Shown here one piece after another: positions 1-13,189 of a DNA stretch of 64,000 nucleotides (position 1 is the first letter of the stretch; the number at the start of each line of letters is the position of its first letter). The stretch lies in the NCBI GenBank assembly GCA_039881145.1, contig JAYKKI010000127.1, positions 3,723,501 through 3,787,500 on the forward strand, written 5' to 3'. The notes below the pieces were generated by a model. That model worked only from the letters and a program-made list of their open reading frames with translations. It was not told the DNA's origin and searched no databases. This DNA comes from Druceiella hillmani. Lineage: Eukaryota > Arthropoda > Insecta > Lepidoptera > Hepialidae. A program made the translations under genes and the position numbers.

Positions 1-334
1 TTTTTTCTCTTAAACTGTAATTTTCTTAAGAAGTGATGAAAATCATTGAAGAATTCACTGTGCCATAAAAATTCGTTACATTTGTTTCATTTGTCAAGTA
101 ATATATTATTCATATATATTTTTTTCCTATCAGGCAATAAATATGTAGTCAATCGGTGTATGTATATCCTAACCAGTTCTGCAATATGTCCATGTAAAAA
201 TATTTAAATAGATTTAATCTAACACAGATTTAAACTAAACTTCCTGTTTGGATGGTAGTTTTGCAGTATTAGCGGGGATCTCGAAAAACTGTTTAAAATA
301 TATAATGTTTATTTCAAATCAAATTAAAATCTTT

Positions 335-480
335 TACGCGAAGAAAAAATAACCCTTTACGCGAACTATAAAGACATATTTTTTTAATTTTTAGAATGCC
401 ATCCGCCAGTCTGTCTGTCGCAGCCGTTTCCTAGAAATTTTTGAAATAGAAACTTGAAATTTATAATATTACAAAGTACA
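335..480 (+). mobile_element. 5' fragment of the lepidopteran GTCTGTC dispersed repeat
   Basis: An A-rich GAAGAAAAAATAACCCTTT block is followed by GTCTGTCTGTCGCAGCCG and then TTTTGAAATAGAAACTTGAAATTT. The order matches the 5' part of the better preserved copies at 29655 and 49765. The sequence is decayed and the 3' end is not visible. Confidence 0.35.
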
Positions 481-1234
481 ATGATAAAGAAGAATAGCGC
501 GTCTATATCTAAATAGTTAAAACTCAAAAATATTTGCATTGAAATTTTCGAACTAATACATAACGCACTTGATTTTTTTTATTTATGTGCCATTTGGGAT
601 ACGTGAAATGAAAAGAAATTCAACCAATTAAAGAAAATTTCATAATACATAGGTTCCTTAATAAGAAACAAGCATCTAGAATCATCGATATAAAATATAT
701 AAATGTCTTTTTGTAACGTTTAGTTAAAAATGTCTTAATTTACTATTTCCCATGTTTAATTGATTAATATTAAAAGCTGACCAATTATGCTACTACCAAA
801 TTAGCAATACTCAAATATTTAAAACTGCTATATTCAGGGTTATTAACAATTTAGCCGAATAATATGACTGCTTTATTATGGAATTTGGGAAAAAAATTTT
901 AAATCAACAAATTGGCTAAAAGTCTTTCCCCACCATCCACACCCCACAACCCTAATTTCCATATTTATTTATTGTATTTTCTTTCAAGTAGGACTATTAA
1001 AGTGTCTTTTGACATATCACGATTTAACTTCTAATTATTATGAATAAATATCATTATTGTCTATACGTGTATCTAGAAATAATCAATTAGTCCTTCTTAA
1101 TAAAGGTCAAAATGCTTAATAAAGGTCAAAATATTGTACACTATAAACCTCCAAACATCTTTATCTTCAACATAATCCCTAATGCTATAACAATCCTTTG
1201 AAATAAGCAAAATCAATATTTTTGAGTCTTACCT

Positions 1235-1392
1235 AATGAAATATGTGCGAGGTAATAAACCACATTACTATACCAAATTTTAATCCGGTTTCGGAAAATA
1301 AAAACTGTGACAAGCGGACGGACCGATAAGCAAATAATCTCGTGAAGGTTCTATTTTTCTTTTGATATGCGGAACCCTGATTCACAATCAAA
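1235..1392 (-). mobile_element. 5' fragment of the lepidopteran GTCTGTC dispersed repeat, reversed
   Basis: Read on the minus strand, the segment starts GGGTTCCGCATATCAAAAG, continues through a GAACC block and a GTCCGTCCG run, and reaches AAAATTTGGTATAGTAATG. This is the same order as in the other copies of the family. The 3' part is not identified. Confidence 0.4.
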
Positions 1393-3385
1393 AATTAAAT
1401 TAACAGACTATCCAACATTCTTAACAAACACTCATAACTCAAAAATATTACTAATTATTTTTATGGTATTTTAAAAGACCCCTTCAATGACATACCACAA
1501 GACGCGATATGTGTGAAAAAGTTACTTCAAAAAATAATTCCTTTTGTTTTAAATTTTGTTTGTCTGTCTTTTGTTTGGTTTTTAGTAAATAAATTACATC
1601 TTCTTATAGAATTTGATTGTGATCGGTCTTATAGCGAAAGTTACGATGCTTTGAAATTACAAGCCTTCCGTTTTTATCATTAGTTTTTTTTTTAATTTTA
1701 CTACTAACCCAAAAACCATTATGTTTCACAATTATTTCCTTACTATCATTTTATAAATATTTTCATGTTGAAATTATGAAATACGTGCTAATTAAAACTA
1801 CCTTTCTATATTAAGGTCAGGAGTTCCCGAAACATTAAAATTAATTTCTTTAATAGGTTTCTTGTTATTTAATTTAAAAAGTTTTAAGCAATTGCATTCC
1901 CTCTATGAAACAAAGAATTAAATTTAATTTTTACCCTCTATTGAGACCGTAAACAATGAGAAAATACATAAGATGATGGTACTATATCATAACGAAAAAG
2001 CACCAAATAATGTTTAAAAAAAACTTGAACGTAATCAAAAATTTGCATTCATTTTTAACAACGCTTGTGTAATTATTATTTATGGTTACCAAAGACAAAC
2101 TTTGCCCGCAATCTATACGCATAAATGTCACTTTTTGTAGAGTCGGGGACAAATTTATGATACAGTATGTTACGAAAAATGCAGTTTTCTCCGAAATACA
2201 TTTTTCTCTACCTTTTGACCTAGAAAATATTTTAAAGAGCTTTCATAAATACCCGCTATAATAGAATAAAACCCGTTTTGGAGAACATTTGAAGACATTA
2301 TAATTTATTGACAATAAATTGCAACTTTGTAATCGGTTATCATGGTTTGGTATTGAAGTGTTTGAAGCATTTTTATATCTTTTTTTTAAATCGATCATAT
2401 ATTAGTCTTTGTTTCATTCTAGTTTAGATTTCACTATATCAGCGGCCCGTACAAACTAAACAACATAAGCAAACACAATTCCGTTGCCATTGTAATTGAT
2501 TATGGTAAAATTTATCTTACAAAAATGTTGTTTACATCCTGTATGGGAAATTAAATATTTATTTAATCTATATATTATTTGATCTCTGGTAGCTGAACTG
2601 GTAGATTTAATGTCAATATCAAAATGATGCAAGGTCGAAGAATAAAAAAAATTAGAAAATGATTTTCCGCCAAACTGTCTTGAAATGAGAGATAAATGAA
2701 CAAAGATTGAAATACGAAAGAAATGAGCATTAGTAAACTCTTTTTTATTCGTCGTATGCCCCAGGCTTTGCCAGAATTATTTCAAATCAAGATATGTTAA
2801 GAAAACATGTTATGCGTCAAATTACAATTAAATGGAAGAAAAAAAAGTGAATATTTTGGATCTAAGTATCAAAATAAAAGTTTTCACATATTTCCGCTTT
2901 CAACTCTTTTACACATAACGGTTTTTATATATTTAACTTACTATTAGATCATTCGATTTTGTCCCAATTTCGGCGTATTTCCTATATTCAAATTCCTTCA
3001 ACTTATACGATATCAATATATTTTAACATTTTTAGTTCACATGTATTGTTTCTTGTTATTGTTGACACGCACTTATGCGTACTCCATTACAACGAATTGA
3101 GATTGACTTATAAACATGAAATCTTCTGGTCTCGTTATCGATTGTTCAAAATTCCACTCCTTGTCAAAGGATTAACCACCTCCAGTAATGTGAGATGTAA
3201 ATCAGATATTAATTAACCCTACGTCTACTTTTGCAGTGCCAACTGCTTTAAGTCGCTAGTCGTCCATATCTATATTAAATATATTATTTATAAACAAATG
3301 CTATATAAACTTTTTATGTCGTTCATACACGTACAAATTGTCAATTTACAATAAATAAATATAATTTTCATTTAATTTTCTACAG

Positions 3386-3422
3386 GAAATATGTACTTCA
3401 TAGAGGATGAAGTACATATTTC
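3386..3422. repeat. Perfect 16-bp inverted repeat (hairpin)
   Basis: Left arm 3386-3401 (GAAATATGTACTTCAT) and right arm 3407-3422 are exact reverse complements around a 5-nt AGAGG loop. It lies in AT-rich DNA with no gene on either side, so it could be a fold-back remnant or a cruciform; a terminator role has no support. Confidence 0.8.
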
Positions 3423-4544
3423 TATAAGTACATATTACTATTTAGGCTCAGAATAATAAGGGAGAATTATGGGAATTATAACAGAATAATTCTTTCATAA
3501 CACTGATAAGTCTCTGAATAATTTAGAATTGGAATAATAAGAAAGACTTATCAGAGTTATAACAGAGTAGAATAACCTCTATAATCTGACAAACATCGTA
3601 AACGTAGTAACGCATTAATGTATTTATTCCTACAATACTTTTGCCGTCTGCCAGTAACTTTCTGCAATGTTACTGATAAACAATCCGTAAACTTAAGTTA
3701 TACTACTCTTATTCTGAGAAAATGTATAAAGGTCATAAGGTCGCTGTTGAATGAAGTTATTAATTATAATGAAGTTATTAATTACTACTAATAAATTCAG
3801 TAAAACGGTAAAATAATTATTCAGAAATTATTTCAAAAATTCAACGTGACAAAGTTACATTTCACAGACAAACACGTTGGGTCTACGATTGTGAATACAA
3901 AGTACTTCCGTCACATTCGATGAAATTGATAATAATAAATAATCAGAGCATGAAAAAAAAATGGTTAAATTAAAATTTCGCAATAAAATTTTGGAAAAAT
4001 GTCACAACTCCCCTAAAAATATTGTAACAATAAGTGAGAATTTATTTAAATTTTATTGAGTTTCAAAATTGCCATCAATAAATATTGTTTTTGGTGTTGC
4101 TACACACAATATATTAAACAATACTTCTCCATAGTTTCAGTTCTACAATTGAATTATACCAAGCCGTTTTTTAAAATAATTATAAACCCTATCGACCTCC
4201 AAAGACTGACGTGCTGTTATATGTACTTGCCGAAATGTCAAGTTTTTTAGTTTATAACAAAGTTACACTTAGGTTGAGGTAGAGTATTTGTGACAAATGA
4301 AATTATGATGAGCTTGTCATATACCGAGTTCATTAATGCCGTTTTTATCAAATCTCTGTTTACGCAAGGTATAAGTATTCTAAGTGTATTAGTTACAGTA
4401 CTAGTGTGGAGAAAAAACAATTCAGTTTTAGCCTTTACTTCAAGAAATTATTTTAGGATCATAACTAAAAACAATGGAGACCATTTACGGGTGAACAAGA
4501 AAAACTTGCAACTTGTCCAGCTTCAATCCAATTCGTTTTTTTAT
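3423..4544. other. Non-coding, AT-rich
   Basis: Nothing recognisable. An imperfect direct repeat of about 18 bp (AATGAAGTTATTAATTA) occurs twice around 3750-3786. Open frames at 4056-4250 and 4290-4568 have no domain, no family resemblance and base use like the surrounding DNA. Confidence 0.5.
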
Positions 4545-4620
4545 CATAGATTTAAACTTTTGGCATAGGTTTAAACTTTTACCATAGATTCAAACTATTG
4601 TCATAGGTTTTTTTACTTTT
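4545..4620. repeat. 19-bp tandem repeat, four decayed units
   Basis: CATAG(A/G)TTT/TTC motifs begin at 4545, 4564, 4583 and 4602, a constant 19-bp step. Units read roughly CATAGATTTAAACTTTTGG; the last one is T-rich and degenerate. Confidence 0.7.
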
Positions 4621-4779
4621 CTATAAAATAAGTCAAGGGTGTAACGAAATTCCTAGCGCTAAGCAGTATCAAATAAAAAAGTGCCTAGCCAATCGAATGC
4701 TCCATTAGTATTTTTAAAAGAACGAAGGTAACAAAAGGTAGGTAGATACGAAGGTACGTACAAAAGTGTACACGTACGT

Positions 4780-4782
<3 letters not shown>

Positions 4783-4816
<34 letters not shown>

Positions 4817-4826
4817 TGTATGTATG

Positions 4827-4872
<46 letters not shown>

Positions 4873-4878
4873 TATATG
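4783..4878. repeat. (AT)n microsatellite with TATG interruptions
   Basis: Two long TA runs are separated by GAATGTATGTATGTATATG. The two tyrosine/isoleucine-rich minus-strand open frames across it (within 4685-4917) are products of the repeat, not genes. Confidence 0.95.
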
Positions 4879-4879
4879 C

Positions 4880-7546
4880 ATTCGTGTGGACATACATATG
4901 TACATAAGCACGTACATACGTACGTAAGTACAGACAGTTATTTCATTTCATGGCATATTACACAAACCTGTGAATAGTATTAAATAATTTAAGTATTCCG
5001 TCATTTTAAATTCAGAACGGCTGCTATATTTATATCAACATATAGTTCATATTTTCATCTTTTTCATGTTCGTATCTAAATTAGTATAATTTTTAACTGA
5101 CAGACACACGACATTTACAAATTCCGTAAATTTAAGAATACGTAAGTCGGGAGGCAACATGCCTACAGGTACTATTTATAGTTTTCCGAAAACAATATAA
5201 GCATAACAGTTAACGACAAATACACGCTAAAGCCGTGATATAAGGTTTCCACATAAAATCGTTAAATAATAACAAACAATGGCGACAAAGCAACGTCCCA
5301 AATCCTCGAAAAATATCTACTTTCCTGTCCCCTACTCGTACTCTCTTGTTCCATTGTATTTATATCATTCGCAAAATAATACAGCATACATCGGTAATGA
5401 ATAATGGTTTTTGTTTTGTCTAGACAGCCAGTTAATAAAACAATAAAAAATAAAAAATTATAGGAAAGGAAAGGATTTCATTCTATTCATTGAGAAGCAT
5501 TTCAATAAAGCGAAAACTGTCTAGTACATTTGATTGTGTTAGTTTAATTATTAAAATATTTGTATATATGAATTCTATGTCATAATTTATCACACGACTT
5601 AAACACGAAAAAGCGTAACGGAAATAACTTTTCGAGATTGGCAATAACATGTTCGCTACAATTTATCAGTGCGTTAATTTTAAAAGTACTCAGTGCGTTA
5701 CTGTTTAAAGTAACGTTTTAAGGAGTGTTTAATTATTCCAGTGAGTATATTTTACCTCAATTGATATAATATTATTTTCAAAATATTTTTATGGAAACTA
5801 TTTAAGTCCAATAAACGATTAAATATGGTATCTAAAAATATTTCATATGCCAATGTCAAGTATACAACAAATGATTATGTTACTACATAAGAATGCTCTT
5901 AATATGAATTTAGCAAAAATAAACATATTTCGTTCTTAAACAAAGAAATTCCATTTCAAATAATGAAACGTACACATTTTTTAACATCTTTTTTAATACA
6001 AATAATCAAACATTTTAATAATAATATCACAAGAATAAAAATTATAATTTAAATAAAAAGTTGACTACTGAATTGGTACTGTAACGAAACGGACAAACAT
6101 GTTAAAACAATATTTTTGTAATCCCTTAGATTATTTCTTCGTTAAAGATATACACATTTATTATATGTATACAATAATATGTATAACAATAATATTTACA
6201 CAGCCTTATAATAAATCTATCAAAGTAATTATATTTTAAATATTGACAATACATTCAAATTTCAAAGAAATTGAGAAAACTAAGTAAACCTTTAACGAAT
6301 ACCCTACTATATTGAACAATTTTTTACTTTTAACTAAATGTCACTTCAAATTAATCTCTATGTTTTAAAAGAAACTCGATGCAAATTAAATATATTAAAT
6401 AAGTAGTTTTCAAACAAACACAAAATAGGTATAAAACAAAACAAAAATTGCAAAAGCAATATTTTTGTGTTATATTACATTTATTACATACGGTACGTAT
6501 GTAAAACCTTAAAGCATTTTTTCGCAATTATCTTTAACGTACAAATACGCCAATTTTACAGTTTTATTACATGTTTAAATTAAAATTACGTTTTAATAAA
6601 ATTTTAAAGATTCTAGTTTACGCTGGAAAATTCACATCCGATTATAAGTTATACTACTATATACCAGATATAAATTAATTATTGTGAATATATTATCTGA
6701 ATACGCAATCAATCATAACGTATGGGAAATATTTTAATATTGATTAATTTATAACCAACAGGTACTGAAATGCTCAAATCGTAATTGCATCGGTCGGCAA
6801 CAACATTATTACCAACAGTTGGCTACCCCTATCAAGATAAATTTAAGGGACCGTAAATTTTAGTTCGTCTCCAAATTGCGATGAAATCAAAATCACAATA
6901 TAATCGTGCGAAGATTAAACAGACCTTTAGAACTTTATGTTTAAATTTCAAATTAAGTTATACATTTTAACTACAAATATTTGTAATTTCAACTTTGATC
7001 TGTGCATTGATTTCAGGGGGTAATATAATTATGTTCATTATACAGTTTCAATATACAGTTTCACTAACACGAAAAAGGGAAAAGATGATAACGTAATGAA
7101 AATAGCACTAGAAATTTAAAAGTATTCCGAAATTCACGGAATCGAAGAAACGATATAAAAAAAAACCATTAAAAATCTTTTTTTTTTTTGTTGAACAATT
7201 AAACATTCGGAATTTTCCTAAATAATTTTTAAAATAAAGACGATCACATTAAAACGATATTGTCTATTAATTTTTACAACACACATATTTAATTTAATAT
7301 TTTCCTTATTGGCCCGACGATTTTTTTAATAAACAAAAAGCAATTCAATCCTGCAATTAAATTTTCTGTATTTATCCCCAAATGTACCTGGCTTTGAATA
7401 TTTAGTTATATGGTGTATAGGTGTATAGACTTTGAATACGCGAAAATTTCACCAATATCAATTGAGTGCTTAAGAAAGAAAACTAGATGGAGAAATAAAC
7501 GAACTCACTTTAACATTATACCGTTACTTCGGATTATTTTCAAAAA
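4880..7546. other. Non-coding, AT-rich, no feature seen
   Basis: No gene, RNA or clear repeat. A 42-codon frame with an acceptable start context (ATG at 5283, AACAATGG) ends at a stop near 5410; it has no recognisable relative and is not called. Confidence 0.5.
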
Positions 7547-7872
7547 CCGGCCAAGTTTGTAATTAACTTACTTGGCTTATTATACGTCATCATTAATATG
7601 GACCTCCTAACACAATAAATATTTAATAATACCTAATACAATTACTTAATGGAAACATATATATTATACTTTCACGTCGCCTAATCCTCTACCGAAATTT
7701 TCCTATAAAAATTAAGACTGTTGCGTGTGCATATAGGCTTTACGTATTAGCTATATTACTTAAATTTAATTTTTTTACCTCAAATGATTTCCGAAAAAAA
7801 GGCTATTACAAACGGACAAACGTGTGATCTAATAACGGTTCCGTTTTTTATTTTGAGATAGAAAACCCTTAT
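7547..7872 (-). mobile_element. Short, near end-to-end copy of the lepidopteran dispersed repeat
   Basis: On the plus strand the left edge reads CCGGCCAAGT, the reverse complement of the family's ACTTGGCCGG 3' end. The right edge, read on the minus strand, gives GGGTTTTCTATCTC, then AAAAAACGGAACCG, then a CACACGTTTGTCCGTTTG run, the 5' signature. At about 325 bp it is shorter than the copies at 34 and 50 kb. An internal CATCATTAATATGGAC..ACAATAAATATTTAATAA block is shared with 49590-49650. Confidence 0.5.
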
Positions 7873-9534
7873 TTACAAATTAATTACATCGCTCCGTATA
7901 CTGCAAATCCATCGATCTATTTAAATGCACTCAAACTGTTTTATTTGACGTCGACATAAACAAAGGGACAAAATAGTTCTGACTATATGCAGACAAACTC
8001 TAAGAGCTCCTGGTATGAGAAACCAAAACAAAATAATTAAACAAATAAAAAACACGTGCGTGACAATATTGAACAAAAATGTAAAAACAAAAACAAGAAG
8101 CTACAGTAGATGTGTGATTAATAATTCTAATAGAAGATTGCTCTCAAATTTCAATTAGTTGTAACATACAATATTCATTACAGGAAAATTCATATCGTTT
8201 GATAGAATTTTGGATCACAATTAGGAGGCCTGTTTGATAACAGATTGGTTCAAATTATCAAGCGAACGTATCGTCCTTTGAACAGAATTTTTTTAATCAC
8301 ATTTCCATACAGTAGTAGATATTAGATTTACGCGGTTTACGTTTTATGCCGCTTTTTCGCTACGAAAAAACAAATAATCATACTTACATTTATGAACCAT
8401 GAATATATATGCTTCTTTTGCGTAGGCATGTAATAAAGAGACAGCGTTCATAACTTTATTTTATTTATATCGTTCTGATCTAATTTAAGCTCGAATTTCG
8501 AGTCGAAACTTCTTTCAAGCATTCATACTTAATTATTTTTACTTATTATGTTCTCAATATTCTTCGAAATTGATCCCCAGTGGAATCGTAATCATTTTCA
8601 CAGGCAGATTATATCGATGTTTCATTTCATTCTCATGACGAAAACTTTCATTATATTCCATTATACCTATTTATTCGTTCGATAATAAATTCGCGTGAAC
8701 TTTTTAGAAGTGAAAACTTCTTATGGTATGTTCTCCAAAATTTTGATAGGAAAAGATTTGCGATTTCGCGTCACGCCAAGAATGTAGCATTTTAAGCATA
8801 TTCGACGTTAGGCCGAATTTCTACTTCGGGCTCACTCGGCACTGGGTCGAGTGCAACCAAAATAGAGGAGCCGAATCGATAAGTATATTTTTAATTCTTG
8901 ACTTTTCCCAGTGAGTCATTAACGTAGCGATAAAATACTTGATTAGTACGAAACGCGATGGAAGTCCGATTTCAAACCTCGATGCTTGTTTTTTTTTCAA
9001 TTTTATTGCAGAAAGTAATATCTCCTCATTGAATTCAAATAAAAAACAATTTTTGTCATAGATATGTTAAAAATTTACTTCATTACACATCTATAGTTAT
9101 GTTTTAAGAAAAAAAAAAAATGTCGGCCGTCTGCGTTCGAATTCCACTGCTATAGTTCTTTCTTCTATGTTATTTTTTTTTATAAAAATATCACTTATTA
9201 ATATAATTCCAATAAAACTCCCTCTCTCCTGTGCTCTGTGGATACTGGGTATATAAAATCTACCTTTTTAATGAAGGTATTTAGATTTTGTGTTTAAACA
9301 AATGTAATTGTTTTTTGTGTGGTGTATTTTGTTGTAAATTGCATAATTTTGTAAAGCAGCAGAGCGTATCTATATGAATTCATGTACAATATTTATTAGG
9401 ATATTATTAATTTAATTAATTTTACTTTTTATTAATTAAATTTTTCCACTTACACAATACAATTACATTGATTTCCACAGTTTTTACTTCTGCTTTGTGT
9501 TATTAAATACACCCAAATTTTTTCAAAGGCTTAT
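7873..9534. other. Non-coding; slightly GC-richer patch near 8750-8890
   Basis: No coding signal. The patch at about 8750-8890 (for example CTCACTCGGCACTGGGTCG) is higher in GC and CpG than its surroundings and could be a conserved non-coding element, but nothing in it identifies a function. Confidence 0.35.
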
Positions 9535-9870
9535 AGCCGAATTGACTTCGCTCAATCAAGAGGTTAAACAACGCACGCACCGGTCGATAACTGGTGACTA
9601 TCAATCACACATTTTAATAATCTGCTTATGAGTTTCGGAAGGTGGAACCAACGGCTTAACGCACTTTCCGAAGCATGAAGAACACGTTAAGCCGTTGATT
9701 CCACTCGTTGGTTCTAGCTGTTGTTATTAGATAACAGTCGCTATAAAAAATCTAACCCAAGGATGATCTGATTTTCCCTATGGTTTACGAAGGTTAAATG
9801 GTAGTCAGTTCGTGTAAAAACTAGCATCCCCACCAAATCTCTTTAATTATATAGCAGATCCCGGTTAAAA
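9535..9870. mobile_element. Decayed dispersed repeat with internal hairpin
   Basis: This GC-richer block contains CCAACGGCTTAACG and, 23 nt further, CGTTAAGCCGTTG. Arms 9649-9661 and 9685-9697 are perfect 13-bp reverse complements. The GGCTTAACG..CTTTCCGAAGCA wording resembles sequence I associate with lepidopteran SINE/LINE repeats. Class and ends are not resolved. Confidence 0.35.
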
Positions 9871-10368
9871 TATGGGATAATGCTAGATCGAAGTAGCAAC
9901 AGTGATAGTATTAAGATTTAACGACAAACACTTTAGGCGATCGCTTCCAAGTCTACATTCAACTTGTTCGTTCATTATTCAAGTCAATTGTTTTCCTTAG
10001 TTTTTCAGCAGTATGGACAACAAAACTTATTTAAGCAAAGCGAAAAATATTTGTCTAGCTAGCACGATAGAAAATAAGAAAAGTACCGAGTTACACGTGC
10101 GTATCAACTTACCTACCTCCTAATTTGGGAAACTCATTTTCTTAGTCAGATACAGAGTAAACAGAATATAAGGCCATGTGACATAACATTATATAATATT
10201 GTGCCAATTGCTCACCTCATAGCACGGGATTTGGTTGTTTTGCTCTAACCTTTAATTAATTGTTTAATGTTCCTAATTTAGATCGCCATCCGTCATCTTC
10301 TCGTGATTTCTGCAGATTTAGTCTTAGATGGATGTAATTTTACAATTACATGCCACCGAGAAAAATCT

Positions 10369-10370
<2 letters not shown>
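9871..10370. other. Non-coding, nothing seen
   Basis: AT-rich sequence between a dispersed repeat and a microsatellite. No frame, RNA or repeat supported. Confidence 0.5.
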
Positions 10371-10427
<57 letters not shown>

Positions 10428-10440
10428 CTGCGCGCGCGCG
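10371..10440. repeat. Compound microsatellite (AT)n(GT)n(GC)n
   Basis: An AT run passes directly into a GT run of about 11 units and then a CGCGCGCGCG tract. All three are alternating purine-pyrimidine, so the whole tract could adopt Z-form DNA. The two overlapping open frames (10303-10583) are read-through of the repeat. Confidence 0.95.
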
Positions 10441-10673
10441 GGTATATTTGCAGATCCATTTACGAAGTATCAAGCTTCAAAATCGTTTGTAATGTGCCCC
10501 CTCCCCTTGTATCCAAACAAAGTTACATAAAAATCAGGGAAAAATTCACGAAAATACCTTTTGATGAGTGCTTCCAAATATAATAATTTCGAGTAATCAA
10601 ACTTTATTAGTTTTGGAACTGTAAAGAGGACGAGTAGGCGTAAAGGACGCCGAAGGAAATTATTTGAAAACTG

Positions 10674-10934
10674 ACTTTACTTAAGATAAATTCATATAAA
10701 TAATTATAATATTTATTGTAATATCTAGTTGAAAATAAATAGAAAATATTATCTACTCTTACTTTACTTAAGATAAATTGATATAAATAATTATAATATT
10801 TATTGTAATATCTAGTTGAAAATAAATAGAAAATATTATCTACTCTTACTTTACTTAAGATAAATTGATATAAATAATTATAAAATTTATTGTAATATCT
10901 AGTTGAAAATAAATAGAAAATATTATCTACTCTT
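10674..10934. repeat. 87-bp tandem repeat, three units
   Basis: ACTTTACTTAAGATAAATT starts at 10674, 10761 and 10848, an exact 87-bp step. The units differ by only one or two bases (ATTCATA versus ATTGATA in unit 1; one A/T change in unit 3), so the amplification is recent. Confidence 0.95.
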
Positions 10935-13189
10935 ATTATCGGGAAATTATAATCGTCACTCAGCTGCCATTGACTTTTATATGTGTGTGGTGTATGTGTA
11001 GTTTAATTTTATTTTGTGAAATGATTAGGGATTCAGGAGTGGGAATCAGGATGTTTAATACGTTGTCTGACTGCTTTTTTCTGCTTGTTCCTTTATTGAA
11101 ATAACATATTCTCCTTTACGTATATATGGCGCACAGAAACACACCCTTTCTTTCTCGTATTCTACCGACCCAAACTATTTTTGTACGTCGTCTCCAATAT
11201 TTTTGCTCGACGTCCATTTTGACTACGTCTAGCAAATTGTTTACCCCTTTATTTAAAACTGTAGGTTTTATTTTTGCACCATATTTCACACTGAAGTAAT
11301 TATATTACACATTGAAATAGTTTCCATTTTAATTATAATCCACATTGAAATAGTTTCCAATGCCATTGTACTCCACAAAATATTCCAATTTAAATTAGTT
11401 TCCATTTCGATCACACTCCACGCTGAAATAATTTCTCCTTCAATCACATTCCGCACTGAAATTATTTTTGTTTTATACTTTCTTCCTTAATTCCTGCTCA
11501 ATCGAACTTTACTTTCTTAGACATTAATTCTGTTCACCAATTCTGTTTAACAAAGAGGTTTTTGCTATATATCTACTTGTCCCTTATATTTCATTCATTA
11601 TCTATTCTTAACTTTAGTATAAATATGTAGGATGCTGTATAATATTTTTAACCGACATCAATTTAATCATAAGTTATACGCATACTAGTACATTTTAATG
11701 TATTTAATCAATTATTAATAAATACTTTCACTTTTCTGATTTCAATATAATTTTTAGGTAAAGAAATTTCGGAAGCGCTCACAAATAATTTGAACAGTAA
11801 TAGAGTAAAAGAAACATGAATAATTTGTGTGATTTTATTTATTTGCTTTTAATTACGAATTAATATTCATCAATATCTATTAAAAGGAAGCTCAGATACT
11901 AATTAAATTTTAATTCCTTTTCCATTTGTCAATATGTGATTAATTACCAGTTTAAGCTAATGTCCTTTACAATTCGATCCAAATCATATCTATATAAAAA
12001 AATGATAAGTAATATTCCAATGCTTCTGGAAGTATGTAGGTTTAGGTATAGAATAGGAAAATAAATGTATTACAAGACATTTACATTGAAAAATTAACAC
12101 CGATCATTTCAAACAAACTCGGCCTCCTGACCTTTTACAGTAATAAATGATCTGTAATTAAAATGTAATTAAGCAAATTGATAAAGTATGAATACCGTAT
12201 TGTTCTGTAGGCATATGTAGTATATTTACTCTTCTGCTTGTTTTATCATGCCCTTGGTCTGTAGTAAGATTATTATCTCAAAAAATATAACATTTTCAAT
12301 CATCGCTAAAGATAAAATGTTCGATAAAATTTTGTTAATCTTCGAGTAAATCTGTTTTTCCTAATTGTTTCAGAACTATCTGACGTAAAATTCTGAAAAA
12401 AATATTTTGTTATCCTCACTGATCTTTTAATGCATATCCCACACAATAAACGGTGTTTAAAAAAATCGAGAGCCTATTTTTTCCCCACTGAAACTTGTAT
12501 ATAAATATTTTTGTATGTTTACTTTTGAGACATGCGGGTTAACAAGTTTTATTAATGTATTAAAGTCAAAGTTTATACGTCAAACTGTTTTCCAGAAAAC
12601 TTTAACAAAAGAGATCTTACACAATATTGTGAATTAATTTGTGTGGGGATCTTTTCTCCTTCAATCGATACCTCACAATATATCAGAAATTTAAAAAATC
12701 CGATTACTGCCTCTAAAATTTCTCTAGAAATACTTTTGAGTGTTTATTATTTTAATGTATATGGGAGTCAATAAATTTTATTGCTGTGCCAAAATTCAAA
12801 TTTCTGCGTCAAACAATTTTTGCCAAAAACGACTATAACTCACCTGTAGATGGCGGATACGTGTGTGACTCTATGTGGGTTTCGTTTTTCCTTCCTAAGT
12901 ACCGAACCCGGAAAATGGAGAAAAAACAAAAAATGGAAATAATTTTTTTGTTTATTTCCATTAATTGCACTATACTGAGAAAAAACGTGTACCACACCGT
13001 ATACGTGATCGAAGTGAATCTTCTTAAAAAACAAAGAATATGAGAGATTTAGTGTGAGAGACAGGGGGAGAGAGAGAGCATCTCAAAAGAAATACAATTT
13101 AAAATTTGCCAAACAATCACAGGACACAAACGTAAATAATCACAAAAATGATAACAATGATAAATATTAATAACACAACGTATGCGTGG
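10935..13189. other. Non-coding; decayed minisatellite and a diverged duplication
   Basis: 11287-11470 contains repeated CACATTGAAATAGTTTCCAT-like units at irregular 30-40 bp spacing. 12539-12600 and 12771-12831 look like diverged copies of one segment (both contain AAATTTATTA/TTTTATTA.. then CGTCAAAC..TTTTCCAGAAAAC or TTTTTGCCAAAAAC). A GA-rich tract lies at about 13060-13080. No gene is supported. Confidence 0.4.

Larger units (their letters stand above)
1..3385. other. AT-rich non-coding stretch
   Basis: No gene is recognised. The open frames here are short and show no family motif. Apart from two fragments of a dispersed repeat (335-480 and 1235-1392) the only local structure is short direct repetition, such as two near-adjacent copies of a CTTAATAAAGGTCAAAAT motif around 1097-1130. 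The stretch reads as intergenic or intronic. Confidence 0.6.

Noticed and set aside
2587..2640. tRNA-like stretch (TGGTAGCTGAACTGGTAGA with a later AAGGTCGAAG)
   Set aside because: Only a rough A-box likeness, B box broken, no acceptor-stem pairing; at most a decayed SINE head.
4685..4917. Overlapping Tyr/Ile-repeat frames
   Set aside because: Translations of a TA microsatellite; the same holds for the frames at 10303, 40781 and 59004.
9118..9150. CTGCGTTCGAATTCCACTGC, reminiscent of a T-arm
   Set aside because: No D-arm or anticodon arm at the right distance; preceded by a poly-A run.
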